Source of the DNA: JBFHFS01 sp041583495
GTDB taxonomy: Bacteria > Bacteroidota > Bacteroidia > Bacteroidales > Marinilabiliaceae
Direction: 5' to 3'
Assembly: GCA_041583495.1 (NCBI GenBank)
Contig: JBFHFS010000022.1
Span: 1 to 64,000, forward strand
Length of the DNA stretch: 64,000 bases
The notes under the pieces are model-generated. The model was not told where the DNA came from. It did not search any database and saw only the letters and a program-made list of their open reading frames with translations. Made by a program: the position numbers and the translations under genes. Positions 38,050 to 46,226 of the stretch are shown here, piece by piece (position 1 is the first letter of the stretch; each line of letters begins with the position of its first letter).

Positions 38050-38400
38050 CAGCTGCCATCTGGTTTTTCCCCCTTGTTCCCTTTTTCTACCTCTCTACCT
38101 TTTTCACTTTTTCAACTCTTTCTACTTTTTTTACTTCCAGCTTCCGGCTCCCAGCTTTTATTCTCTTCTCTTCTGTTTTTTTACTTTTTCACCTTTCCAC
38201 CTTTCCCCCTTTTTCACTCTTTTTACTCTTTCTACTTTTTCACTATTTCAACTCTTCCTACCTTTCCACCTTTCCACCTTTCCACCTTTTTCACTCTTTC
38301 TACTTTTTTTACTTTTTCACCTTTTCACCTTTTCACCTTTCCACCTTTCCACCTTTCCACCTTTCCACCTTTCCACCTTTCCACTTTTCCACTCTTCTTC
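38050..38400. repeat. 350-bp polypyrimidine low-complexity repeat
   Basis: Almost pure pyrimidine on the plus strand, built from degenerate 7-9 bp units such as CCACCTTT, TCACCTTT, TCTACTTTT and TCACTCTT. The last 80 bp are the most regular (CCACCTTT in tandem about eight times). On the other strand this reads GGTGGAAA repeats, whose GG pairs are compatible with two-layer G-quadruplexes, and the strand purity allows triplex (H-DNA). It abuts the stop codon of the YeeE-rhodanese gene (38403). Plus-strand open frames here (PPFHLST-type repeats) are artefacts of the repeat. Confidence 0.9.
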
Positions 38401-38402
38401 TA

Positions 38403-39602
38403 TTAACTGCATCCACCCTGCACGCGGGTGAGTTTTTTCTTAACCGGTTTATCCATCACCGACAGATTCTCCTCAATTTCGGTCAACTTCTTGGCGGCTT
38501 CGGTTCTGAAATGGGCAACCGTTACCTCGTGTTTCGAGGGGTTGGCACTGAGTTCCTGTTCACCATAGAACTGTTGTTGAAATACGTTGGCTGTTTCTTT
38601 CAATGCCAGGCTGGTTTTGTTGCCATGGTAACGGGCAATCAGGCAGGCTTTTTTTGCCTGCTCAGGTGAGTTACCGTAAAAAATGTTGGTTTTTAATCGC
38701 TGGTTCAGCAATTGTCGGTATTCCGGTCGGGTGAGCTCAACGAGAGGGATGTTGATGGCGGTGGCTATATGAAAAGATTTGAAATCTTCCGGGCTGCGCA
38801 CATCGATTAAATTGTATTGATAATAGTTGTTTACGAGCTCAAAGGCCAGTTTGTCGGCTTCAATTAAACTGGGCTGGCATTCGCCCGAAGCCGCTTTGGC
38901 TTCCAGTTTGCTCATAATGTATTCGTTACGTGAGGGACTGGCTATAACCAAAATAAGAATGAGGACCGGAAGGATAGCTGCCAGGGTTTTGCGTTTCCAA
39001 CTGCCCGACAGGAGGCTCACAGGCCTTTTATTTACCTTGTCTTCGATCATCCCTGTGGCTACAAAGGCAAAGATGGCAACCAGTGTCATCACCATGGCAA
39101 AGGTTATCTTCTCCATGCCCAAAGCATCGTACATGAGCAGTGGTCCCAGGCTTTTGGCCATGTACAACTTTTCCAGATAGGGGAAGACTTCCCCAAAGGC
39201 AAAGATGCCGATGATGGATCCTGAAATGAAAGCCCATCCGTCTACTTTGCCAACGGCTGCAGCTGCTGCACTGGTCCCCGGACAAAAGCCGCCAATAATA
39301 AACCCGGCGCCCATGATAACACCTCCAACCAGTGCGGAATAAACAAAGGTGGGGTTCACAAATATGATGTCTGTATTAAGCAGCCCCAGGTGGGATAATA
39401 CCACCACACCAAGCATCGCCGTGATGCCGGCGGTGAAAAAGACCCGTAATACCGTGAAGTCGTAACCGTAAAATAAACCTACCAGTTTGCGGGTGGAGGA
39501 GAACCCGGCCTGTTCTAAAGCAAAACCAAATCCGATGCCCACAATAAGGGCGATCATATAGTTAAATTCAGGGCTGATGATATCTGGAATTAATGGTGCC
39601 AT
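38403..39602 (-). CDS. YeeE/YedE (TsuA-like) transporter fused to a rhodanese-like domain
   Basis: Residues 1-230 are a multi-pass YeeE/YedE membrane domain with the family's cysteine motif GGFCPGTSAAAAAVGKVDG, used by TsuA relatives to pass thiosulfate. Residues 245-350 resemble a rhodanese domain (YNLIDVRSPEDFKSFHIATAINIPLVEL). Where the catalytic CxxGxR loop should be, the sequence reads NIFYGNSPEQAKK, so the active Cys seems absent; the domain may only bind sulfur carriers. It is the last gene of the octaheme module, 10 bp after the short YeeE gene. Sulfur-compound uptake or handling is known for relatives; the substrate here is inferred. Confidence 0.85.
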   Translation of the reverse strand: MAPLIPDIISPEFNYMIALIVGIGFGFALEQAGFSSTRKLVGLFYGYDFTVLRVFFTAGITAMLGVVVLSHLGLLNTDIIFVNPTFVYSALVGGVIMGAGFIIGGFCPGTSAAAAAVGKVDGWAFISGSIIGIFAFGEVFPYLEKLYMAKSLGPLLMYDALGMEKITFAMVMTLVAIFAFVATGMIEDKVNKRPVSLLSGSWKRKTLAAILPVLILILVIASPSRNEYIMSKLEAKAASGECQPSLIEADKLAFELVNNYYQYNLIDVRSPEDFKSFHIATAINIPLVELTRPEYRQLLNQRLKTNIFYGNSPEQAKKACLIARYHGNKTSLALKETANVFQQQFYGEQELSANPSKHEVTVAHFRTEAAKKLTEIEENLSVMDKPVKKKLTRVQGGCS

Positions 39603-39612
39603 AATGTCTCTT

Positions 39613-40137
39613 TTACCGGGTTATCCATAATTTTCTGAAGAAATAGGCCAGTGCATAGGCCCCGCCAAAAATGGCCAGCATGGTGATGATGCCGCCAAAT
39701 GACATCACGGCCATGCCGCTTAAGGCTGAGCCACTGGTGCATCCACGGCCCAGCTGGCTGCCAAAGCCAAACAACATGCCGCCAACAATGGCGCCGATGA
39801 TCCGGGTGGTGTTGCTGACACCCGGTCCTTTCTCAAGCTTTAGCCCAATGCGGTTGGAGATGGCACCTGATAGAAAGGCGCCAATTAAAACCCCGAGCAT
39901 CTCGAATACCAACCACGATTTCATGGTGCCATCGGGGTGGTCAGCGGCATAATCCTGATAGTAAGGCGTCGACTCATAGTGCTCGGGGGTAGCCGCTTTT
40001 ACCGTGGTGATGGCCACGCTCTTCATGGCCCCGCTGGCGCCCAGTCCCCGTCCGGTGATGTAAATGGAGGCCAATAGTACGAATCCCAGCAGCACACCTG
40101 CCAGATAAGGATTCATGTATTTCGTGTTTTGTTCCAT
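39613..40137 (-). CDS. short YeeE/YedE-family membrane protein
   Basis: 174 aa with about four hydrophobic segments. The Cys motif is QLGRGCTSGSALSGM, very like the GRGCTSG of thiosulfate transporters. The pair of short and long YeeE/YedE proteins resembles PmpA/PmpB-type half-transporters, which probably assemble together. It lies 44 bp after the b-type cytochrome gene and 10 bp before the YeeE-rhodanese gene, consistent with one operon. A periplasmic or cytoplasmic sulfur-compound transport role is inferred from family and context. Confidence 0.87.
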   Translation of the reverse strand: MEQNTKYMNPYLAGVLLGFVLLASIYITGRGLGASGAMKSVAITTVKAATPEHYESTPYYQDYAADHPDGTMKSWLVFEMLGVLIGAFLSGAISNRIGLKLEKGPGVSNTTRIIGAIVGGMLFGFGSQLGRGCTSGSALSGMAVMSFGGIITMLAIFGGAYALAYFFRKLWITR

Positions 40138-40181
40138 AACTCGATTGAATAAATTTTGAACCTTCTTTCTTTTCGTTGGGC

Positions 40182-40832
40182 TTATGGCCTGGTCTGGGTA
40201 GGATCCTTTCGGATGCCCTCCTCGTCATCGTCCTCCAGATCCTCGTATCCGGTAAGCATCGCCTTAATGTTCGACGAAGGGGTGTGCCCGGTGGTGGTCA
40301 TGTAAACATGTATGATGGCGAACATCAATATGAGATAGGCCCCAAACGTATGCAGGTAAGCCAATACGTCCAATGGAATGTCGCTGATGATGATCATGTT
40401 GTTTTGGTCGATGGTGCGGTAGAACATGTAAAGGAGTCCGGTAATCACCAGCAAAGGGGCCATCACCAGCTTAAATCCAATATAGGTCAGCGCCTGCAGA
40501 GGGTTTAGCTTATTGCGTACCGTCTTTCGGGTGGGATGGCGTTCCCCCTTAAAAATACCATAGGTATAGTAGCGTATTTGTGCCTTGAGTTTTGGGAAAG
40601 AGGGGATGTATTGGCGCCACTCACCGGTGGTGAGGTGCCAAAAAATGGAGGTGCCAATCAAAATCAGCAACATCCAGGCAGCTGTCCGGTGGAAAGCAAC
40701 GGCCTTTTCGTACCCAAACAAGTGAAGGCTGTCGTGTACCTCAAAGCCGGTGAGGGCCAGAAAAAAAATGAGGGCGGCCTGCGACCAGTGCCAGAATCGT
40801 TCGAAGCGTTGATAAATATATACTCTTTGCAT
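40182..40832 (-). CDS. b-type cytochrome, cytochrome b561/hydrogenase-subunit fold
   Basis: 216 aa with four membrane helices and conserved histidines spaced for two hemes (RFWHWSQAALIFFLALTGFEVH, AFHRTAAWMLLIL, YLHTFGAYLILMFAIIHVYM). It resembles the cytochrome b subunit of Ni/Fe-hydrogenases and other quinol-linked membrane anchors. It should carry electrons between the quinone pool and the octaheme protein encoded immediately upstream (48 bp away). The C-terminus is acidic (YEDLEDDDEEG) and probably cytoplasmic. Confidence 0.88.
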   Translation of the reverse strand: MQRVYIYQRFERFWHWSQAALIFFLALTGFEVHDSLHLFGYEKAVAFHRTAAWMLLILIGTSIFWHLTTGEWRQYIPSFPKLKAQIRYYTYGIFKGERHPTRKTVRNKLNPLQALTYIGFKLVMAPLLVITGLLYMFYRTIDQNNMIIISDIPLDVLAYLHTFGAYLILMFAIIHVYMTTTGHTPSSNIKAMLTGYEDLEDDDEEGIRKDPTQTRP

Positions 40833-40880
40833 AGCGTTTATTTTTTTTGAAGTCCTTGTTCCTTATCTGTGAACTTACCC

Positions 40881-42470
40881 TCAGAGGTCGGCGTTTATCT
40901 CTTCGGCCTCAATTTCTTTGTTTTTTATGGAGACCACAACCCTGCCCATCCCATGGAGAAAGACGCCTATCAGGGCGGCAAAAAGCAATAACTTACCCAC
41001 CAGGTCGAGCCCTGCATTGCTGTCGCGGCCCGGCATATAGAAGTCATCCAGGCCGGCAAGCCTGCTGTTTTCACGCGAATGACAGGCTTCGCAGGATAAG
41101 GCTTCTTCTTTGGGGGCTACCATATGGTTAACCGGCCAGTACATCTCCGTCTTAACCCACTCGTATTGACCACTGAAGGGGAGTCCTACCTTCTTCATGC
41201 CGGCCTCGGAAGCCAGCTTCCAGTCAAAATCCATCCAGAAAGCGCTGTCTCCCTTTTGGGCCGCCCACAGTTTTGGCTGAATGAGCATCATCGTGTTGGG
41301 GTCATAGATTTGATCGCCCCGGTGAACTTTCATGGGGAAGATCTTTGATTCGCCATCCGCGGCAGAACCAAAAATACGGTTTATCTGAACCGGAATGGTG
41401 TCTATCTTGTCGCCCAAAACGTAATGGGAGGCATGTCCATTGAACCAATAATATTCGGGTACCACATCTTTTTCCCATCTAAAGGAACCTTTAATCGACA
41501 TGTAAGTCTCTACCCCATTGGAGTCTGTAACATGATAGGGCTCCCCGTCTTTGAGCCGGCCGGCTTCCGACCATCTCCATTCCATCTTGGTGGGGTTTCC
41601 TTTGGCGTAGGTGGGTATGTGGCAGGTCTGGCAGGCTATCCGTTGGGTGTGCAAATCCAGCACACGCTCCATGTGGGGGGTGTTGGAGTGACACTCATCG
41701 CACGAGAGGCGGTTCTCATGACTGGAAGAAACCGAATACAGTTTCCCTTTAATTTTATGGTTTTTGGCCGTATGGCAGTCTACGCAGGTCATGTTAATGC
41801 CATTGGCGGCCATGTGAACATCCACCTCGCGGGTGGTCGATAACAACGTTTCTTCCAAATCGCCATGTTTCACGTTGTTGCCACCTCCACTGTAGAAGTG
41901 ACAGGCCCCGCAATTGAACTTGCCGGGACGGCCTACGCTCTGGGCTACTTTCATGAGATTAACCGACCGGTCGGGGTATCCCGACATGGAGGAACCCTTG
42001 AAGTACTCTTCACTGTTGTCGTGGCACACCATGCAGTCTACATTTCGTGCGTTTTCAAAGTCAAAGTGGTTGTTGGTCATCCCAAAACCGATATGGCATT
42101 TCGAGCAGGACTGCTCGTTGGAGCTGGCGCCAATGCAGAAGTTGTTGATGATGTTGCTTTTACCCATGCTCTCGATGCCCCGGTTTTCAACATAAGATAC
42201 CCGCTCCCAGTTCCAGTGGCTGGAAGCAATGATCTCTTTGTGGGTGTGGTTGTGACATCTGATACAGGCCTCGGTAACCTCCTGGGGAGACTTAAATACC
42301 TTCTGAAGCTCTTCAAACTGCTTGTGATCAACCGAAGGCTCGGGTTTCACCGCATAGGTCTGTTTTAATTTGAATTCGGCCAGATTCTGTAATTGTGGAC
42401 GATGGGTTAATTGTAGAAATCCCAATGTAATAACGGTGATGATTATGATACCCAGAACAGTGTGTTTCAT
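40881..42470 (-). CDS. octaheme c-type cytochrome, tetrathionate-reductase family
   Basis: 529 aa with eight CxxCH heme sites: CIRCH (from 69), CSKCH, CMVCH, CGACH, CVDCH, CDECH, CQTCH and CEACH (from 460). One N-terminal and one C-terminal membrane helix (GLDLVGKLLLFAALIGVFLHG) tether it, with hemes in the periplasm. The number and spacing of sites, and the long heme-free stretch before the last site, match the octaheme tetrathionate reductase (OTR) family, whose Shewanella member reduces tetrathionate, nitrite and hydroxylamine in vitro. Physiological substrate uncertain. The b-type cytochrome and two YeeE/YedE genes follow directly, supporting a sulfur-compound role. Confidence 0.9.
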   Translation of the reverse strand: MKHTVLGIIIITVITLGFLQLTHRPQLQNLAEFKLKQTYAVKPEPSVDHKQFEELQKVFKSPQEVTEACIRCHNHTHKEIIASSHWNWERVSYVENRGIESMGKSNIINNFCIGASSNEQSCSKCHIGFGMTNNHFDFENARNVDCMVCHDNSEEYFKGSSMSGYPDRSVNLMKVAQSVGRPGKFNCGACHFYSGGGNNVKHGDLEETLLSTTREVDVHMAANGINMTCVDCHTAKNHKIKGKLYSVSSSHENRLSCDECHSNTPHMERVLDLHTQRIACQTCHIPTYAKGNPTKMEWRWSEAGRLKDGEPYHVTDSNGVETYMSIKGSFRWEKDVVPEYYWFNGHASHYVLGDKIDTIPVQINRIFGSAADGESKIFPMKVHRGDQIYDPNTMMLIQPKLWAAQKGDSAFWMDFDWKLASEAGMKKVGLPFSGQYEWVKTEMYWPVNHMVAPKEEALSCEACHSRENSRLAGLDDFYMPGRDSNAGLDLVGKLLLFAALIGVFLHGMGRVVVSIKNKEIEAEEINADL

Positions 42471-42879
42471 ATTTCTTTAGGTATGGGGGTGAAGTTCATG
42501 CTCTTATACGTTCGCAATGTTCAGGAGGTTTCTGTCCCAACCAGGAGGAACGTGCTCCTTAAATAACAAGCTAAAAATAGTCTTTTATCTAAATATGTAC
42601 GTGTAAGAATAATTGAAAGTATCTAATTTATACGTAGTCTATCTAAGAATAATGACGATGAACGATGAATTGGGACCAATGGGACAGGTTACTGGCCAGG
42701 ATTAAAGAGAAGAGTTTGCAAATAACAACCAACGGGGGTTAGGGCTTGGTTTTGAAAAATATTGGGCGGAGAATGATTGGGCTGTTTTTTGGTTTGAGCC
42801 AGGCATTCTTTTGTGTTCTTTTGAATGAGAATTAAATGTGCCGGGTAGGAAATCGTTTAATTATTTCTTTAAACAATAC
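42471..42879. other. divergent intergenic region, octaheme operon versus TPR gene
   Basis: About 400 bp that should contain the promoter of the four-gene octaheme operon (minus strand). TACGT at 42597-42601 and TACGTA near 42632-42637 are spaced palindrome-like elements, possibly operator halves. I see no match to TAnnTTTG on the minus strand. No gene is seen. Confidence 0.4.
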
Positions 42880-42887
42880 TACCTTTG
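42880..42887 (+). promoter_or_regulatory. -7 element TACCTTTG for the TPR gene
   Basis: TACCTTTG matches TAnnTTTG exactly and lies 23 bp before the ATG at 42910. A partial -33 (GTTTA near 42855) stands about 20 bp upstream. It implies a short leader. Confidence 0.55.
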
Positions 42888-42909
42888 AATAATAAAAAGA
42901 TTTATCGTT

Positions 42910-43794
42910 ATGACCAGGCATTGGATATTGTTAGGTGTTTTATTGTTCTTATTCTCTTTTAGGGGAACTGCCCAAAGTGCAGATCTGTGTAAGAGTGATG
43001 CCATCCGGTTCGAGTGGGATCAGGATTATGAGAAATCTGCAGGGCTATACGAAAAGGCCGCCTTGTTGTATGAGGAGGAAGGGAAAATAGATACTATTTG
43101 CTTTTTTAAGGCAGGGCAAAACTATGTGCGGATAAAACAGTTTGCGCAGGCTATCCCTATGCTGCAGAGGGTTGTAGCTCTGGAGGGATCCGGGCAGGAA
43201 GGCTGGTTCTATCTGGCTGAGGCTTTGAGTGGTGAAGGGAGATACAATGAGGCCCAGGCCAGCCTCGACGAAGGCATGGGGAAATATCCCAACGAGGTTG
43301 CGGCCTTTATGCAAAAGAAAGCTGAAGCCGCTTATGAGGCCGGTAAGTATAAAGATGCGTTGGGGATGGTCGATAAAGCCCTGGAAAATGGAGAAACCTC
43401 CGCATTGTGGCCGCTTAAGGCTCGTGTGCTGGAACACTTAGGCGAAAGTCATAAGGCCATCGAGGTGTATCGACAGATGTTGGCAGCCAACCCGGGGGAT
43501 GAATCCTTGACCCTTAAGCTGGGATTCCTGATCTTTAAATCTACTGATGATGCCTATAAGGCCGAGAAAACAAGATATACTGCATTGAAGAACCCCTCGC
43601 GGGTGGATTATAGTAATTCCCGTAAGAAACTGGAGAGTGTAGCTCAGGGGTATAACGAGGCCATCCCTTTGTTGGAGTCTGCATTGAAGTCTAAACCCGG
43701 TGATACTTCTGTTATGAAATGCCTTTATGTTAGTTATAGCCGGGTAGGCAACAAAGTTAAAGAGGCCGAGTTAAAGCAAAAACTTGGACTTTAA
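42910..43794 (+). CDS. periplasmic or outer-envelope TPR-repeat protein
   Basis: 294 aa with a signal peptide ending RGTAQ and then a chain of degenerate tetratricopeptide repeats over about residues 30-280 (for example YEEEGKIDTICFFKAGQNYVRIKQFAQAI, GWFYLAEALSGEGRYNEAQASL, EAAYEAGKYKDALGMVDKALENG). TPR proteins act as binding scaffolds; no enzyme domain is present. It has its own promoter and converges with the C_GCAxxG_C_C gene 48 bp away, so it is not part of the neighbouring operons. Partners cannot be guessed. Confidence 0.8.
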   Translation: MTRHWILLGVLLFLFSFRGTAQSADLCKSDAIRFEWDQDYEKSAGLYEKAALLYEEEGKIDTICFFKAGQNYVRIKQFAQAIPMLQRVVALEGSGQEGWFYLAEALSGEGRYNEAQASLDEGMGKYPNEVAAFMQKKAEAAYEAGKYKDALGMVDKALENGETSALWPLKARVLEHLGESHKAIEVYRQMLAANPGDESLTLKLGFLIFKSTDDAYKAEKTRYTALKNPSRVDYSNSRKKLESVAQGYNEAIPLLESALKSKPGDTSVMKCLYVSYSRVGNKVKEAELKQKLGL

Positions 43795-43842
43795 TTTTGG
43801 CGTCTCTCCATCCCGGTTAAGATCTTTTCCGGATGGCTTTTG

Positions 43843-44208
43843 CTATTCTTCTATGAGGCAGGGTGCCTGATCCAGAATCTTTTCGAGGGCCCTGTCTGCA
43901 ACCTCTATGCACTGTTTGCAAGCGGCCAGGCGGCGGGATCTGATCTCCCTGCAATGGGACGATCCTATTTCTGAACAAAATGCCTCTTTGAGTTTTTGCT
44001 GATCTTCGGGATGGTTACGAAGAATAAATAACCCGCCATAAAGGGCCCCACAAAGACCTTCAGGTGCTCGTCCGCCCCCATTTCGGGCCATTATGGCAAG
44101 AGCTTCAGGGGTTTCTTCATGGCGAAAGATGATGGCTTGTGCGCAATTGTATCCGTAATCGGGGTGGTGAAAATACCACGAAGCCTTTTTTTTTGTCTCG
44201 TATAGCAT
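43843..44208 (-). CDS. C_GCAxxG_C_C-family protein
   Basis: 121 aa, no signal peptide. The cysteine layout YNCAQAI..., GLCGALYGGL..., SSHCREIR..., CKQCIEVA corresponds to the C_GCAxxG_C_C (redox or metal-binding, sometimes seleno-) family seen near electron-transfer genes. A further Cys near the C-terminus (QAPC) is unusual. The function of the family is not settled; cysteine arrangement suggests a redox or metal site. It lies 21 bp after the HD-domain gene, the end of a minus-strand string that includes hisIE, so it is probably transcribed with it. Confidence 0.7.
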   Translation of the reverse strand: MLYETKKKASWYFHHPDYGYNCAQAIIFRHEETPEALAIMARNGGGRAPEGLCGALYGGLFILRNHPEDQQKLKEAFCSEIGSSHCREIRSRRLAACKQCIEVADRALEKILDQAPCLIEE

Positions 44209-44229
44209 CGGTAGGTGAGGTGGCAGGAA

Positions 44230-44766
44230 TTATAAAAACTGTTCGCTCCATCGGTCAAACTGAACCACTTTTTCAGGTCCGAATTTCATCAGTTTCTTTC
44301 TGATTGTTTCGGAGGGAATTTCTCGCCCGGGATTTTTGCCTTTGCTGAAGAAGGTGTCGGTAAAGCAGATGATCTGCTCTTCAATGCTCAGAGGCAGCAT
44401 TTCGCGATGGGGTAAGGGCAGCTGCTGTCGGATAATCTCCTCCCGGGTGAGCCCGATGCCCGTATGGCGTTCGCATATCAGTGCATGACGGGGCATGCCT
44501 TCCTTCTCCAGTAGTTCACGGCCCAGAAATCCATGACAGATGTAGGGGTAGGTGCCGTGACAACCAATTGTGGGGGCGTCAGTTAGGAAAATCCCAATGT
44601 CATGGAGCAGAGAAGCCTCGGCAATAAAATCGGTGTCCGCATTCAACTCGGGGTGCTGTTGTGCCACCCACAAAGCTTTTTCGCGAACCATTTGGCTGTG
44701 TAAAACCAGTATGTCCCTTGCCGGATGGCCCTCGGGGTAATATTTACTGAAGAGCGGATGAGGCAT
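44230..44766 (-). CDS. HD-domain phosphohydrolase, HDIG type
   Basis: 178 aa. VLHSQMVREKALWVAQQH gives the first metal-binding His, SLLHDIGIF the HD pair, and CHGFLGRELLEKEGMP and ICERHTGIGL the later histidines of an HD fold. The family hydrolyses phosphate esters of nucleotides or related compounds; the substrate here is unknown. It is 17 bp after hisIE and 21 bp before the C_GCAxxG_C_C gene, in one run. Co-transcription with hisIE hints at nucleotide or phosphoribosyl metabolism, which is only an inference. Confidence 0.8.
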   Translation of the reverse strand: MPHPLFSKYYPEGHPARDILVLHSQMVREKALWVAQQHPELNADTDFIAEASLLHDIGIFLTDAPTIGCHGTYPYICHGFLGRELLEKEGMPRHALICERHTGIGLTREEIIRQQLPLPHREMLPLSIEEQIICFTDTFFSKGKNPGREIPSETIRKKLMKFGPEKVVQFDRWSEQFL

Positions 44767-44783
44767 TTGTTCAGGTGTATTTC

Positions 44784-45386
44784 TTAACTGTGCCTCTTTT
44801 GCAGTATCTCCACAACATCCTCTATGCGGAATCCTTTTTCAGTGAGCAGCACTTCAAGGTGATAGGTGAGGTCGGCGACTTCGTTAAGAAAGAGATCGTC
44901 GTTGTGGTCTTTGGCTTCTATCACCGTCTCCACAGCCTCTTCACCCACTTTTTGTGCGATTCGGTTGATGCCTTTCTCAAAAAGGGTGGTGGTGTAGGAA
45001 CCTTTAGGCATATCCCGTTTGCGTTGATCAATGACGTCCTGCAGTTGAGTCAGAAACCTGATGTCGCTCCTGGATTTGTTGGTTTCGTTAAAACAGGTGT
45101 CGTTGCCCGTATGGCAAACCGGTCCTACCGGATTGGCCTTGATCAGGAGGGTGTCGTCATCACAATCGGAAGCGATGGATACCACATTGAGAAAGTTGCC
45201 CGACTCTTCGCCTTTGGTCCACAAACGCTGCTTGGTGCGGCTGTAAAACGTTACCTTGCCCGATTCTTTGGTTTTCGCCAGGGCTTCTTCGTTCATGAAG
45301 CCCAGCATGAGTACCGTATTGGATTGGGCGTCCTGTATGATGGCCGGAATGAGTCCGTTTCCTAATTTCGAGAAATCTAAGGTCAT
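44784..45386 (-). CDS. hisI: HisIE: phosphoribosyl-AMP cyclohydrolase / phosphoribosyl-ATP pyrophosphatase
   Basis: A 200-aa bifunctional fusion for histidine steps 2 and 3. The N-terminal HisI part has VLMLGFMNEEAL, VTFYSRTKQRLWTKGEESGN, the metal-binding SDCDDDTLL and the VCHTGNDTCF cysteines. The C-terminal HisE part has YTTTLFEKGINRIAQKVGEEAVETVIEAKD and LNEVADLTYHLEVLL. Length and fusion are typical for Bacteroidota. It follows hisF by 81 bp. No hisG, D, C or B is nearby, so those are elsewhere in the genome. Confidence 0.95.
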   Translation of the reverse strand: MTLDFSKLGNGLIPAIIQDAQSNTVLMLGFMNEEALAKTKESGKVTFYSRTKQRLWTKGEESGNFLNVVSIASDCDDDTLLIKANPVGPVCHTGNDTCFNETNKSRSDIRFLTQLQDVIDQRKRDMPKGSYTTTLFEKGINRIAQKVGEEAVETVIEAKDHNDDLFLNEVADLTYHLEVLLTEKGFRIEDVVEILQKRHS

Positions 45387-45467
45387 GGGGATATTAACTT
45401 TTTTTTAGGTGTTCAAATGATCCTTGCAATGCACATACATCGTGCAAAGATAAGAAAATGAATCGAC

Positions 45468-46226
45468 TCATCTTCTAATCGGGATCCTTTCTTGAATAAG
45501 GTAGTCTTTGAGCTCCGGGATGGGAATCTCATTGAAGTGAAAAATGCTGGCGGCCAGGCCTGCATCTGCCTTTCCCACAGTGAATACCTCTTTGAAGTGT
45601 TCCTTTGCTCCGGCCCCTCCGGAGGCAATGATGGGAATGGTGCGTTCTTCCGATAGCCGGGCAAGCGCTTCGTTGGCAAAACCTTGTTTCACCCCATCGT
45701 GGTCCATACTGGTAAACAAAATCTCGCCGGCGCCCCGCTCTTCGGCTTCCTGCGCCCAGCTGAATAACCGTTTTTCGGTGGGGATGCGGCCTCCGTTCAC
45801 CGTCACAACCCATTCGTGGCCTTGTAACTGTTTGGCATCGATGGCCACCACCACAAATTGACTCCCAAAATTTTGTGCCAGATCGCTGATGAGCTGAGGG
45901 TTCCGCACTGCCGATGAATTGATGGATATCTTGTCGGCCCCGGCGCTGAGAAGTGCATCGGCATCTCTCAGCTCGCTGATGCCTCCTCCCACGGTAAAAG
46001 GCACATTGATGTGACGGGCAATTCGCTTAACAAGGTCTACAAAGGTCTTTCGCCCCTCGTGGCTGGCGGTAATATCCAAAAAAACCAGCTCGTCGGCTCC
46101 CTGACTCGCATAAAGAGCGCCCAGCTCAACCGGATCGCCTACCTCTTTGATGTCCAAAAACTTAATGCCCTTGACAGTTTGTCCGTTCCGAATGTCCAGG
46201 CAGGGTATGATGCGTTTTGCTAACAT
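45468..46226 (-). CDS. hisF: HisF, imidazole glycerol phosphate synthase cyclase subunit
   Basis: 252 aa (beta/alpha)8 barrel that with HisH makes imidazole glycerol phosphate and AICAR. The N-terminal catalytic Asp sits in IPCLDIRNGQTVKGIKFLDI, the second in FVVVAIDAKQ. FTVGGGISELRDADALLSAGADKISINSSAV and IASGGAGAKEHF are the phosphate-binding loops. The ATG at 46226 overlaps the end of hisA by 7 bp, a sign of translational coupling. Confidence 0.97.
   Translation of the reverse strand: MLAKRIIPCLDIRNGQTVKGIKFLDIKEVGDPVELGALYASQGADELVFLDITASHEGRKTFVDLVKRIARHINVPFTVGGGISELRDADALLSAGADKISINSSAVRNPQLISDLAQNFGSQFVVVAIDAKQLQGHEWVVTVNGGRIPTEKRLFSWAQEAEERGAGEILFTSMDHDGVKQGFANEALARLSEERTIPIIASGGAGAKEHFKEVFTVGKADAGLAASIFHFNEIPIPELKDYLIQERIPIRR

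Noticed and set aside
38050..38400. Possible CRISPR array
   Set aside because: Units are 7-9 bp, contiguous and degenerate, with no unique spacers and no cas genes nearby.
37898..38669. Three long plus-strand open frames over the polypyrimidine repeat, with PPFHLST-type repeats
   Set aside because: They exist because a repeat without purines rarely makes stops; no start context, no domain, and part overlaps the YeeE-rhodanese gene on the other strand.
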